The notes under the pieces: generated by a model
Databases searched by the model: none
The model's input: the letters and a program-made list of their open reading frames with translations, nothing else
What the model was told of the DNA's origin: nothing
NCBI RefSeq assembly: GCF_013393345.1
Contig: NZ_QJRF01000061.1
Location: forward strand, 124,001-188,000
DNA length: 64,000 nucleotides
Reading direction: 5' to 3'
From: Pseudomonas taiwanensis
GTDB lineage: Bacteria > Pseudomonadota > Gammaproteobacteria > Pseudomonadales > Pseudomonadaceae
Shown: positions 8,941 to 17,426 of the stretch, one piece after another
Layout of the letters: each line of letters begins with the position of its first letter
Position numbering within the stretch: the stretch's first letter is position 1
Program-made: the position numbers and the translations under genes

Positions 8941-9621
8941 ATGCTCCTGCACATTCCCGGCATCTTCACGACAGAAGAGGCAACGCGCATCCGCGAGGCC
9001 CTGGAGCAGGCAGACTGGGCAGACGGCAAGGCCACAGCGGGGTACCAGTCAGCCAAGGCCAAGCAGAATGAGCAGCTGGCCGAAGGCGATCCGCTGGCGC
9101 GCGAAATCAGCAGCGCCATGCTGCAACGTCTGTGGAACCACCCCTTGTTCGTATCGGCGGTCCTGCCGAACAAGGTCTATCCGCCACTGTTCAATCGCTA
9201 CCGGGGCGGCGGCACTTTCGGCTACCACATCGACAACGCCGTGCGACCGATCAAGGGCAGCCCCGAGCAAGTGCGCACCGATGTCTCCGCCACGCTGTTC
9301 TTCAGCGAGCCGGACACTTACGACGGCGGTGACCTGGTGATCCAGGACACCTACGGCGCGCACCGCGTGAAACTGGCCGCCGGCGACCTGGTGATCTACC
9401 CCGCCAACAGCCTGCACCAGGTGGAGCCTGTCACCCGTGGGGAGCGCATCGCCTCGTTCTTCTGGATTCAGAGCATGGTCCGCGAGGACAGCCAGCGGAC
9501 CCTGCTGTTCGAGATGGACCAGGCCATCCAGAGCCTCGCTCGCGACGTGCCGGACCACCCCGCGCTGGTCCAGCTCACCGGCAACTACCACAACCTCCTG
9601 CGCCGCTGGGTCGAGGTCTAG
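8941..9621 (+). CDS. piuC: Fe(II)/2-oxoglutarate-dependent dioxygenase PiuC (YbiX family)
   Basis: PiuC is a PKHD-type hydroxylase found beside catecholate siderophore receptors; its substrate is not firmly known, but involvement in siderophore handling is inferred from this linkage. The 226-residue protein shows the metal triad H96-x-D98 (GYHIDNA) and H159 (NSLHQVEP), with R169 positioned to bind 2-oxoglutarate ([10 protein letters not shown]). No strong ribosome binding site precedes the ATG at 8941. It is divergent from the receptor gene across a 207-bp region with candidate Fur sites, and only 2 bases separate it from the Sel1 gene downstream. Confidence 0.93.
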   Translation: MLLHIPGIFTTEEATRIREALEQADWADGKATAGYQSAKAKQNEQLAEGDPLAREISSAMLQRLWNHPLFVSAVLPNKVYPPLFNRYRGGGTFGYHIDNAVRPIKGSPEQVRTDVSATLFFSEPDTYDGGDLVIQDTYGAHRVKLAAGDLVIYPANSLHQVEPVTRGERIASFFWIQSMVREDSQRTLLFEMDQAIQSLARDVPDHPALVQLTGNYHNLLRRWVEV

Positions 9622-9623
9622 GC

Positions 9624-10442
9624 ATGAGCTTCACCCTGACCCGCACCGAAACCCTCAGCAGTGAAGAGCTTCGTGAACGGCTGGCCAGCGACCCGCGCCA
9701 GGCCGCCCGCACCATCCTGGGCGCCGCGCGGGATGGCATGACCGAAGCACAAACGCTGCTCGGCCAGATTCTCCTGGACGGCCAGGGCATCGAGCAGGAC
9801 GCCGCGCTGGCGCGCACCTGGTTCCAGATCGCCGCCGAGCGCGGCGACGCCATGGCACGGAACATGCTCGGCCGCTGCCTGGAACAGGGCTGGGGTGGCT
9901 CGATCGACCTGCCGGGTGCCGTCACCCAATTCCGCACGGCTGCCGCAGCAGGACTCGACTGGGGGATGTACAACTACGCAGGTCTGCTGGCCACCGGACG
10001 TGGTGTCCAGCGCGACCAGCGCCAGGCACTGGCGCTCTACCTACGCGCGGCGCAACTGGGGCATGCCAAATCGATGAACCTGGTGGGGCGCTACTACGAG
10101 GAGGGCATCACCGTAGAGGCAGATCCCGAGGTCGCCTTCACCTGGTATCGCCGCTCCGCCGAGGCGGGCGACTTCCGTGGCCAATTCAGCCTCGCCGCGG
10201 TGTTGGCTGCGCAGGGCGAGGTGGATGAAGCCCTCCTCTGGCTGGGGCGCGCATTGGCAGGAGGCAATCTCAACTTCCTGCGTGCCAGTCGCGCCAGCCT
10301 GACGAAAGCGCCAGAACCCCGCATCCAGGCGCTGGCCCTGTCCTATTACCAGCGCGCTGCCGAACTGGGCGACGACAGCGACGGCGAGGCGCTACAGAAC
10401 TATCTATCACAGGCCGATGGGGCGCCGAACGGAATGGCTTAG
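9624..10442 (+). CDS. Sel1/TPR repeat protein (PA4516-like)
   Basis: This 272-residue protein consists mostly of Sel1-type repeats. Recurring segments such as AQTLLGQILLDGQGI, ARNMLGRCLEQGWG, GMYNYAGLLATGRGV and SMNLVGRYYEEGI are spaced about 36 residues apart (residues about 45-190). There is no signal peptide, so it is probably a cytoplasmic protein-protein interaction scaffold. It begins 2 bases after piuC and is surely its operon partner, as I recall in P. aeruginosa (piuC followed by PA4516). Its stop overlaps the stop of the convergent pirS by 4 bases. Confidence 0.85.
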   Translation: MSFTLTRTETLSSEELRERLASDPRQAARTILGAARDGMTEAQTLLGQILLDGQGIEQDAALARTWFQIAAERGDAMARNMLGRCLEQGWGGSIDLPGAVTQFRTAAAAGLDWGMYNYAGLLATGRGVQRDQRQALALYLRAAQLGHAKSMNLVGRYYEEGITVEADPEVAFTWYRRSAEAGDFRGQFSLAAVLAAQGEVDEALLWLGRALAGGNLNFLRASRASLTKAPEPRIQALALSYYQRAAELGDDSDGEALQNYLSQADGAPNGMA

Positions 10443-11782
10443 CCCTGCCAGGCCGGCAGACGAAGGTACATGCCCAGGCCGGGATCGAGGTTGCGCGCCC
10501 AAACCGCCCCACCCTGCAGGACGATCGCGCTGCGGGCGATGCTCAGGCCCAGGCCGAAACCGCCGTCTCCCGGACGCGCCTGGTTGAGCCGGGCGAAGGG
10601 TTCGAACATCAGTTCCAGCTGTTCTTCGGGTACACCAGGGCCTTCGTCGCGCAGGTTCAGGCACCAGAAATCGCCTTCGCGCTGGCCGGACAAGGTGATT
10701 CGGCCCATTTCCGGCGAATGGCGGATGGCATTGCGCAGCATGTTCTCCAGCGCCTTTGCCAGGTCATTGAGGTTGGCCCTGACGGTGCAATCCTCGTCCA
10801 GTTCGAAATGCAGGCGCTCCTTCGGCCAGCCCGTCTCGAAACTGGCATCTTCGGACAATACGTCCCATAGCGGACGCAGGTGCACCGCCTCTTGGGCGAA
10901 TCGCGGTCGTTCCGAATCCAGCCAGGCCAGCTCCAGTGTGTTCTCCACCAGTTGCTGCATCACACCGACTTCCCGCTCCAGCCGCTGCCTAAGGCTGTCC
11001 AGGCTCTCCTCCCGCTCGCTGGCCGCTCGCAGCCGACTCAGTGGTGTACGCAACTCGTGGGACAAGTCGCTGAGCAGGCGCCGCTGATACGCCACCGTGC
11101 CTTGCAGACGTCCGGCCATGTGGTCGAATGCGCGCGCCAGCTCGCCCAACTCGTCGCGACGGTTGGCCAGCGGGGCCCCGAGGCGGGCGCTGAGGTCATC
11201 GGCACTGAGCGCGTTGGCCTGCTCGCGCAAGCGCGCCAACGGTGCGATCAGCAGACGGAAGAGAAAGACGCAGAGCGCCAGCGCGAGAATGACCGGCGCC
11301 ACTCGGTAGGCGAGGAAATACAGCAGCGGCCGCGGTCCCCAGGGACTGAAACGTTGCGGCAATTGCATCACCAGTTGGCCGCCCCCGCCCTTGAAGGGAA
11401 TGCTGAGGATTCGCGGCTGCGGCGTTTGCCGGCCCATGCCCCAGTGCAGCTGGCGCATGAAGCTCAGGTGCTCGCGCTGGTCAGCGGTCATCACACGGGT
11501 ACCCAGGGGGAACAGGTGCGGGTCCAGCACCAGCACCCAGCCGCCCTCGGCAGCCTCCAGTTCGGCCTGCACGGCATCGACCGCGCTCGCTCCGCCCTGG
11601 CGCCAAGCCGACTCGGCACGATCCGCGTAACCGCTCAGGACGGTCTTCGCCTCATCCGAGAGATAGGAAGTCTGCTCGCCGATGTGCTGCCCCCAGGAAA
11701 GGGTCAGGGCGATCATCGCCAGGCAGAAGCCGGCCAGCAGGATCGCCAGCTTCCAGAACAGCGAGTTGCGCCCCGGCATCAT
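10439..11782 (-). CDS. pirS: Sensor histidine kinase PirS (PfeS-like)
   Basis: PirS is the membrane sensor of a siderophore-responsive two-component system. The 447-residue protein has TM1 at about 8-29, a periplasmic sensor region of about 125 residues, TM2 at about 158-178, a HAMP domain (about 179-231), the phospho-acceptor H242 in SDLSHELRTPLSRL, and an ATPase domain with NMLRNAIRHSP, DEGPGVPEEQ and GGFGLGLSIARS. It overlaps pirR by 4 bases (ATGA-type coupling). Position next to gacS matches pirS (PA0930, from memory). The family resemblance is to PfeS and other sensors that activate TonB receptor genes. Confidence 0.9.
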   Translation of the reverse strand: MMPGRNSLFWKLAILLAGFCLAMIALTLSWGQHIGEQTSYLSDEAKTVLSGYADRAESAWRQGGASAVDAVQAELEAAEGGWVLVLDPHLFPLGTRVMTADQREHLSFMRQLHWGMGRQTPQPRILSIPFKGGGGQLVMQLPQRFSPWGPRPLLYFLAYRVAPVILALALCVFLFRLLIAPLARLREQANALSADDLSARLGAPLANRRDELGELARAFDHMAGRLQGTVAYQRRLLSDLSHELRTPLSRLRAASEREESLDSLRQRLEREVGVMQQLVENTLELAWLDSERPRFAQEAVHLRPLWDVLSEDASFETGWPKERLHFELDEDCTVRANLNDLAKALENMLRNAIRHSPEMGRITLSGQREGDFWCLNLRDEGPGVPEEQLELMFEPFARLNQARPGDGGFGLGLSIARSAIVLQGGAVWARNLDPGLGMYLRLPAWQG

Positions 11783-12489
11783 TTTTCCCTGCTGGTCATC
11801 ACGTAGCCCTTGCCCCAGATGGTTTCGAGGCGACTACCGGTGTAGCTCAGACGCTGCAGCTTGCGGCGAATGTGGCTGACGTGCATGTCCAGGCTGCGGT
11901 CATGCTGCGAGTAGGCCCGGTGCAGCACGTGCTGATAAAGGAAGGCCTTGCTCAGTGCCTCCTCCCTATGCCGCGAGAACGTCACCAGCAGGCGGTACTC
12001 GGTCGGTGTGAGTTCGGCCCATTGCCCCGCACAGGAAACATCCGCGCGGCCTTCGTCGAAATTCAGCTCCAGGCCCTCGCCCGGGGTCTCCGGTTCACCG
12101 CGTTCATAGGCCACCCGCCGCAGAACGGCCTCGATGCGCACTTCCATCTCCCCCATGCTGAACGGCTTGGGCAAGTAGTCGTCCGCGCCCTGGCTGAATC
12201 CGGCGATGCGGTCCTGCTCGGCGCCGAGGGCGGACATCAGGATCACCGGCACCTTGCGTTCTCGGCGCAGGTTGGCCAGCACCTCCAGGCCATTGCGGCC
12301 GGGCAGCAGGATGTCCATGAGGATCAGGTCGAAGTCTTCATTGCGCGCAAGTCCCAGGCCCTCCTCGCCATCCTGGCGGAGAGTGACGTCGAAGCCGCGG
12401 TCCTGCAGATGGTCGTGCAGATGGGCCGCCAGCAGCGGATCGTCCTCGATGGCAAGGATGCGAGCGGGGGTGCGAGGAGTGGCCAACAT
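11779..12489 (-). CDS. pirR: OmpR-family response regulator PirR (PfeR-like)
   Basis: PirR is the DNA-binding partner of PirS. The 236-residue protein has an N-terminal receiver domain with acidic pocket EDD (15-17), phospho-acceptor D59 (LILMDILLPGRNG) and conserved K (DDYLPKPFSM). The C-terminal winged helix (about 135-232) has ELTPTEYRLLV and DMHVSHIRRKL. It precedes and overlaps pirS and is divergent from gacS. The likely target is the piuA-like receptor about 3 kb away; no obvious direct repeat for binding was identified by eye. Confidence 0.92.
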   Translation of the reverse strand: MLATPRTPARILAIEDDPLLAAHLHDHLQDRGFDVTLRQDGEEGLGLARNEDFDLILMDILLPGRNGLEVLANLRRERKVPVILMSALGAEQDRIAGFSQGADDYLPKPFSMGEMEVRIEAVLRRVAYERGEPETPGEGLELNFDEGRADVSCAGQWAELTPTEYRLLVTFSRHREEALSKAFLYQHVLHRAYSQHDRSLDMHVSHIRRKLQRLSYTGSRLETIWGKGYVMTSREK

Positions 12490-12604
12490 GGAATCACCTG
12501 CAAATGCTAACTATTGCCGAATGCGAATTCTGACAAAACTGCCGCAAGATTCCCATGCAATTGGTCGCTACACTGCGCGGAAAGCGCATGGGGAGAGGAT
12601 GGGC

Positions 12605-15361
12605 GTGTACAAGGATCTGGGTATCAAGGGCCGCGTGCTCATGCTGACGCTGCTGCCCACCAGCCTGCTGGCACTGGTACTGGGCGGCTATTTCACCTGG
12701 GTGCAGCAGGCCGACATGCAGGCCCAGCTGCTGCAACGCGGTCAGATGATCGCCGAACACCTGGCGCCCCTCGCCGCTCCCGCCCTGATTCGCGGAGACG
12801 CCGTGCTGCTCGAGCGCATCGCCGACCACGCGCTGGACCAGGCCGACGTGCGCGCAGTGAGCTTCATCGGAGCCAACCACAAGCGCCTCGCCCATGCCGG
12901 ACCGCGCATGCTCAACGAGAGCCCGGACGGCGAAGGCAACAACCTTTCTCTGACGAGCAACACCGAGGCCACGCGCTTCCTGCAACCGGTGTTCGAACGC
13001 CATCGGGTGCTTTCCGGCGACAAGACGCCACTGCCCAATGACAACCTGCTGGGTTGGGTCGAACTGGAAATGTCCCACCAGGGCACCTTGCTGCGCGGCT
13101 ATCGCAGCCTGCTGGCCAGCCTGCTGCTGATCACCACGGGCCTCGGCGTCACCGCCCTGCTGGCCCTGCGCATGAGCCGAGCGATCAACGACCCCCTGAG
13201 GCGCATCAAGCAAGGGGTGGCGCTGCTCAAGGAGGGTCGCCTGGAAACCCGCCTGCCCCCGCTGGGCAGCCATGAACTGGACGAACTGGCCTCGGGCATC
13301 AACCGCATGGCCGAGGCCCTGCAGACCGCCCAGGAAGAACTGCAGCACAACATCGACCAGGCCACCGAGGACGTCCGCCAGAACCTCGAGACAATCGAAA
13401 TCCAGAACATCGAGCTGGACCTGGCGCGCAAGGAAGCCCTGGAGGCCAGCCGCATCAAGTCCGAGTTCCTCGCCAACATGAGCCACGAGATCCGTACCCC
13501 GCTCAATGGCATCCTCGGCTTCACCAACCTGCTGAAGAAAAGCGACCTCACCTCGCGCCAGCAGGACTACCTGGCCACCATCGAGAAATCCGCCGACAGC
13601 CTGCTGGGCATCATCAACGAGGTACTCGACTTCTCGAAGATCGAGGCCGGCAAGCTGGTCCTCGAAAACATCCCCTTCAACCTGCGCGACCTGATCCAGG
13701 ACACGCTCACCATCCTCGCCCCGGCCGCCCACGAGAAGCACCTGGAACTGGTCAGCCTGGTCTACCGCGATACCCCGCTGCAGCTGATGGGCGATCCGAT
13801 GCGCCTCAAGCAGGTGCTGACCAACCTGGTGAGCAATGCCATCAAGTTCACCCGCGAAGGCAGCATTGCCGTGCGCGCCATGCTCGAAGACGACAGCGAC
13901 GACGAACTGGCGCAATTGCGCATCAGCGTGCAGGACACGGGTATCGGCCTCACCGACGCCGACTTGCGCGCCCTCTTCCAGGCCTTCACCCAGGCTGACA
14001 ACTCCCTCTCGCGCCAGGCAGGCGGCACTGGCCTCGGTCTGGTCATCTCCAAGCGTCTGATCGAGCAGATGGGCGGCGAAATCGGCGTCAGCAGTACGCC
14101 GGGGGTCGGTTCGGAGTTCTGGATCACCCTCAGCCTGCCCAAGTCGCTGGACGAGATGGACAGCGGCGTACAAGCCCATCTGGAAGGGCGTCGCGTGGCC
14201 GTCCTGGAACCGCAGGAACTGACGCGCCAGTCGCTGCATCACCAACTGGAAGATTGCGGCCTGGAAGTGCTGGACTATCCGAGCATCGGCACTCTGGTGG
14301 ACGACGTCGCCGCGCGCCGCCTGAGCAAGCGGCCGATCGGCCTCGCCGTGATCGGCGCCGATGTGCAGGCGCTTTCGCCGGAGCAACTCAGCCAGCGGGT
14401 GTGGGACCTCGAGCAACTCGGCTGCAAGAGCCTGGTGCTCTGCCCCACCACCGAACAGGCGCTCTACCACCGCGCCCTGCCCGAAGCCCATAGCCAGTTG
14501 CAGGCCAAGCCCACCTGCACACTCAAGCTGCAACAGGCCCTGAGCGGCCTGGTCATCCCCCGCCAAACGCGCGTCGAGCCACCGCAACCGAACAACAGCC
14601 GTGCGCCGCGCCTGCTCTGCGTCGACGACAATCCCGCCAACCTGCTGCTGGTGCAGACCCTGCTGACGGACATGGGCGCCGAGGTGCGCGCGGTCGACAG
14701 CGGTTTCGACGCCATCGAAGCCGTGCAACGTGAGCGCTTCGACCTGATCCTCATGGATGTACAGATGCCCGGCATGGACGGCACCCAGGCCACCGAAGCG
14801 ATCCGCCGCTGGGAAAGCGACCAGCGCATCGACCCGGTGCCCATCGTCGCCCTCACTGCCCATGCCCTGGCCAACGAAAAGCGCGCGCTGCTCCAGGGCG
14901 GCATGGACGACTACCTGACCAAGCCCATTGGCGAACGCCAACTCGCCCAGGTCGTGCTCAAGTGGACCGGTCTCAGCCTCGGTAGCCAGCCCGTCCAGCG
15001 CCCAGGTCGCGAAGGGCGGGTCCATGATGGCCTGGACGTGCTGGACCCGGAGGAAGGACTGCGCCTGGCCGCCGGCAAGGCGGACCTGGCCGCGGACATG
15101 CTGTCCATGTTGCTGGCCTCACTCGACGCCGACCGCGAAGCCATCCAGCTTGCCGCTCGCAGCGGCGACCGCACCACTTTGCTGGAACGCGTCCACCGTC
15201 TGCACGGCGCCACCCGCTACTGTGGCGTGCCGCAACTGCGCGCCGCCTGCCAGCGCAGCGAAACCCTGCTCAAACAGAACGATCCCAGCGCCCCGCAAGC
15301 GCTGGAGGAACTGGACGCAGCCATCACGCGCCTGGCCGAGGTGGCGCGAATGGAGGCCTGA
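12605..15361 (+). CDS. gacS: Hybrid sensor kinase GacS
   Basis: GacS phosphorylates GacA to switch on the RsmY/RsmZ small RNAs and so secondary metabolism and biofilm traits. The protein has two N-terminal transmembrane segments, HAMP, a coiled linker, H294 in NMSHEIRTPLNG, an ATPase domain (GGTGLGLVISKRL), a receiver domain with D718 (LILMDVQMPGMDG) and a C-terminal HPt domain with H864 (HRLHGATR). I choose the GTG at 12605 (M-Y-K-D-L-G-I-K-G). The GGGAGAGG Shine-Dalgarno lies 6 bases upstream, and the length (918 residues) and N-terminus match known GacS. The ATG at 12599 abuts the ribosome binding site and is unlikely. Confidence 0.96.
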   Translation: MYKDLGIKGRVLMLTLLPTSLLALVLGGYFTWVQQADMQAQLLQRGQMIAEHLAPLAAPALIRGDAVLLERIADHALDQADVRAVSFIGANHKRLAHAGPRMLNESPDGEGNNLSLTSNTEATRFLQPVFERHRVLSGDKTPLPNDNLLGWVELEMSHQGTLLRGYRSLLASLLLITTGLGVTALLALRMSRAINDPLRRIKQGVALLKEGRLETRLPPLGSHELDELASGINRMAEALQTAQEELQHNIDQATEDVRQNLETIEIQNIELDLARKEALEASRIKSEFLANMSHEIRTPLNGILGFTNLLKKSDLTSRQQDYLATIEKSADSLLGIINEVLDFSKIEAGKLVLENIPFNLRDLIQDTLTILAPAAHEKHLELVSLVYRDTPLQLMGDPMRLKQVLTNLVSNAIKFTREGSIAVRAMLEDDSDDELAQLRISVQDTGIGLTDADLRALFQAFTQADNSLSRQAGGTGLGLVISKRLIEQMGGEIGVSSTPGVGSEFWITLSLPKSLDEMDSGVQAHLEGRRVAVLEPQELTRQSLHHQLEDCGLEVLDYPSIGTLVDDVAARRLSKRPIGLAVIGADVQALSPEQLSQRVWDLEQLGCKSLVLCPTTEQALYHRALPEAHSQLQAKPTCTLKLQQALSGLVIPRQTRVEPPQPNNSRAPRLLCVDDNPANLLLVQTLLTDMGAEVRAVDSGFDAIEAVQRERFDLILMDVQMPGMDGTQATEAIRRWESDQRIDPVPIVALTAHALANEKRALLQGGMDDYLTKPIGERQLAQVVLKWTGLSLGSQPVQRPGREGRVHDGLDVLDPEEGLRLAAGKADLAADMLSMLLASLDADREAIQLAARSGDRTTLLERVHRLHGATRYCGVPQLRAACQRSETLLKQNDPSAPQALEELDAAITRLAEVARMEA

Positions 15362-15421
15362 CCCACAGCAACGTGCAGTGGCCAGACGCCAGCTATGCTG
15401 CTGGGCAACCAAGGAGATCCC

Positions 15422-16405
15422 ATGCGCACCATTCTGTTCAGCAGCCAGGCCTATGACCGTGAGAGTTTTCTCGGCGCCAGTCCCAACTTCGAGCTGCACT
15501 TCCAGCAGACGCGGCTGACCCTCGACACCACGGCGCTGGCCTATGGCTTCGACGTGGTCTGCGCCTTCATCAACGACGACTTGTCCGCCCCCGTGCTGGA
15601 GCGCCTGGCCAGCGGCGGCACGCGGCTGATCGCCCTGCGCTCGGCCGGCTACAACCATGTGGACCTGGCCGCCGCCAAGCGCCTTGGCCTGACCGTAGTG
15701 CGAGTGCCGGCCTACTCACCGCACGCGGTGGCCGAGCACGCCGTTGCGCTGATCCTCGCGCTCAATCGCCGCCTGCACCGTGCCTACAACCGCACCCGAG
15801 AAGGCGACTTCACCCTCCACGGCCTGACCGGTTTCGACCTGGTCGGCAAGACCGTCGGCGTGGTCGGCACCGGCCAGATCGGCGTCACTTTCGCGCGCAT
15901 CATGGCCGGCTTCGGCTGCGGCCTGCTGGCCTTCGATCCGCAACGCAATCCCAGTGTCGAAGCGATGGGGGCGGTCTATGTCGAACTGCCGGAATTGCTG
16001 GCCGAGAGCGACATCATCAGCCTGCATTGCCCGCTCAACGACGCTACCCGGCATCTGGTCAACGCCCACAGTCTGGAGCAGATGAAACCCGGCGCCATGC
16101 TGATCAATACCGGACGCGGCGCCCTGGTGGATACGCCGGCACTGATCGACGCGCTGAAATCCGGCCAGCTCGGCTACCTGGGTCTGGATGTCTATGAAGA
16201 AGAAGCCAACCTGTTCTTCGAGGACCGTTCCGACCTGCCCTTGCAGGACGACGTGCTGGCGCGGCTGCTCACCTTCCCCAACGTGATCATCACCGCCCAC
16301 CAGGCCTTCCTTACCCGCGAAGCCCTGTCCGCCATCGCCCGCACCACCCTGGACAACATCCTCGCCTGGGCCGCCGGACGACCGTGCAATCAGGTGGACG
16401 CCTAG
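15422..16405 (+). CDS. ldhA: D-lactate dehydrogenase (2-hydroxyacid dehydrogenase) LdhA
   Basis: This NAD-dependent fermentative D-lactate dehydrogenase interconverts pyruvate and D-lactate. The 327-residue protein has the nucleotide-binding motif GVVGTGQIGVTFARI, substrate arginine region ALRSAGYNHVDL, INTGRGALVD with catalytic neighbours, and the catalytic histidine in ITAHQAFLTREA. The ATG at 15422 follows AAGGAG by 6 bases; the upstream extension is not needed. It lies 60 bases after gacS, as I recall for PA0927 in P. aeruginosa. Confidence 0.94.
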   Translation: MRTILFSSQAYDRESFLGASPNFELHFQQTRLTLDTTALAYGFDVVCAFINDDLSAPVLERLASGGTRLIALRSAGYNHVDLAAAKRLGLTVVRVPAYSPHAVAEHAVALILALNRRLHRAYNRTREGDFTLHGLTGFDLVGKTVGVVGTGQIGVTFARIMAGFGCGLLAFDPQRNPSVEAMGAVYVELPELLAESDIISLHCPLNDATRHLVNAHSLEQMKPGAMLINTGRGALVDTPALIDALKSGQLGYLGLDVYEEEANLFFEDRSDLPLQDDVLARLLTFPNVIITAHQAFLTREALSAIARTTLDNILAWAAGRPCNQVDA

Positions 16406-16440
16406 GCCGTGTTAGCATGCGCGGCGCTTCCGGAGGACCT

Positions 16441-16881
16441 ATGGCCGAACACGATTTCCGTTACAACCTGCTCAACCCCGCCCACACCCTGAACGAATGC
16501 CGCGCCCTCTCCCCGGGCCTCTACCAGGTCACGGGTACCGGCGGCTCGATCAAGAGCGGCGACACCCTGCTGGTGACCCTCAAGGGCAGCCGCGACCTCA
16601 GCATGCGCCTGACCGTGGACAAGGTCCGCCATCTGATCAACCCGCCCGGCCAATGGCTGGCGGTGGCCAAGGGCCCGGTCTTCAAGGAACTCTCGATCCA
16701 CAATTGGCAAGTGGACTGCGACGCCTGCGGCGCGCACCTGGACTTCGAGTTCGCCGTCGACGGCGGCCTCGGCAAGCAGGCCCAGGCGCCCGCGGCCGAA
16801 GCACGTATCGCGGAGCTGGGCTGGCGTGGCCAGGCTGGCAAGCATTACTGCCCGAACTGCCGTCAGGAGGACACTCAATGA
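16441..16881 (+). CDS. Conserved hypothetical protein with zinc-ribbon-like cysteines
   Basis: The 146-residue protein is uncharacterised. It has two CxxC pairs, CDAC (about residue 97) and CPNC (near the C-terminus), spaced about 43 residues apart, suggesting one zinc site. The N-terminal half is beta-rich (YQVTGTGGSIKSGDTLLVTL). No signal peptide is present. GGAGG lies 4 bases before the ATG at 16441. Its stop codon overlaps the start of the next gene (ATGA), so it forms a translationally coupled pair with a META-domain lipoprotein. I recall an equivalent in the ldhA-dinB interval of P. aeruginosa. Confidence 0.8.
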   Translation: MAEHDFRYNLLNPAHTLNECRALSPGLYQVTGTGGSIKSGDTLLVTLKGSRDLSMRLTVDKVRHLINPPGQWLAVAKGPVFKELSIHNWQVDCDACGAHLDFEFAVDGGLGKQAQAPAAEARIAELGWRGQAGKHYCPNCRQEDTQ

Positions 16882-17285
16882 CCCGAAAGGCCCTGCTGCT
16901 GACTGCGGTGGCCGTAGCCCTCACCGGTTGCGCCACCGACCGTCCGCAACTGGAAACCGGCACGACCTATCAGGTGGAGTGGATCGGCGAACGCCCGCTG
17001 ATCGACCGCAGCCACCTGACCATCACGCTGGGCGACGACAACCGCGCCTACGGCAACGCCGGCTGCAACCACTGGTTCGCGTCCTACACCCTGGAAGGCG
17101 ACAAACTCACCTTCGGCACCCCCGGCAGTACCCGCAAGATGTGCGCCCCGGCGCTGATGGAGCAGGAACAGCGCTTCCTCGACTCCCTGGGCAAGGTGCA
17201 ACGCTGGGACATCTCCCCCATCGACCAACTGCGCCTATGGCCCGCCGAGGGCAAGCCGATCCGGCTTTGGCCGGTGGAAGGCTGA
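16878..17285 (+). CDS. META/HslJ-domain lipoprotein
   Basis: This 135-residue lipoprotein has a signal sequence MTRKALLLTAVAVALTGC ending in the lipobox LTGC, so it should be lipidated and lie in the envelope. The remainder is a META-type domain (HslJ-like), with GNAGCNHWFASY and TRKMCAPALMEQEQRFL carrying a likely disulfide pair. HslJ is linked to heat-inducible novobiocin tolerance in E. coli; whether that applies here is unknown. Start ATG at 16878 lies inside the previous stop codon, with GGAGG 8 bases upstream. Confidence 0.85.
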   Translation: MTRKALLLTAVAVALTGCATDRPQLETGTTYQVEWIGERPLIDRSHLTITLGDDNRAYGNAGCNHWFASYTLEGDKLTFGTPGSTRKMCAPALMEQEQRFLDSLGKVQRWDISPIDQLRLWPAEGKPIRLWPVEG

Positions 17286-17309
17286 GCTTCGCCGCGTCGA
17301 TCCCTCTCT

Positions 17310-17407
17310 TGTAGGGGCGAATTCATTCGCCAAGGGCAGCAACGCTGCCCCTCTCGGCGTCGAAGGGCAGACCTTCGGCCTGCTTGGCGAATGAATTCGC
17401 CCCCACA
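17310..17407. repeat. 98-bp palindromic element, TGTAGGGGCGA family
   Basis: Two 25-base arms, starting TGTAGGGGCGAATTCATTCG at 17310 and ending in its near-exact complement at 17407, match with one mismatch. The interior holds two smaller hairpins (GGCAGC/GCTGCC and CGAAGG/CCTTCG). It separates the convergent lipoprotein and dinB genes and may end both transcripts. A second member with different inner bases is at 32830-32895. Confidence 0.75.
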
Positions 17408-17426
17408 GGTAAAAGCAGGTCGTGCC

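Noticed and set aside
12494-15025. 843-codon minus-strand open frame opposite gacS
   Set aside because: Antisense shadow of gacS with no recognisable motif or ribosome site.
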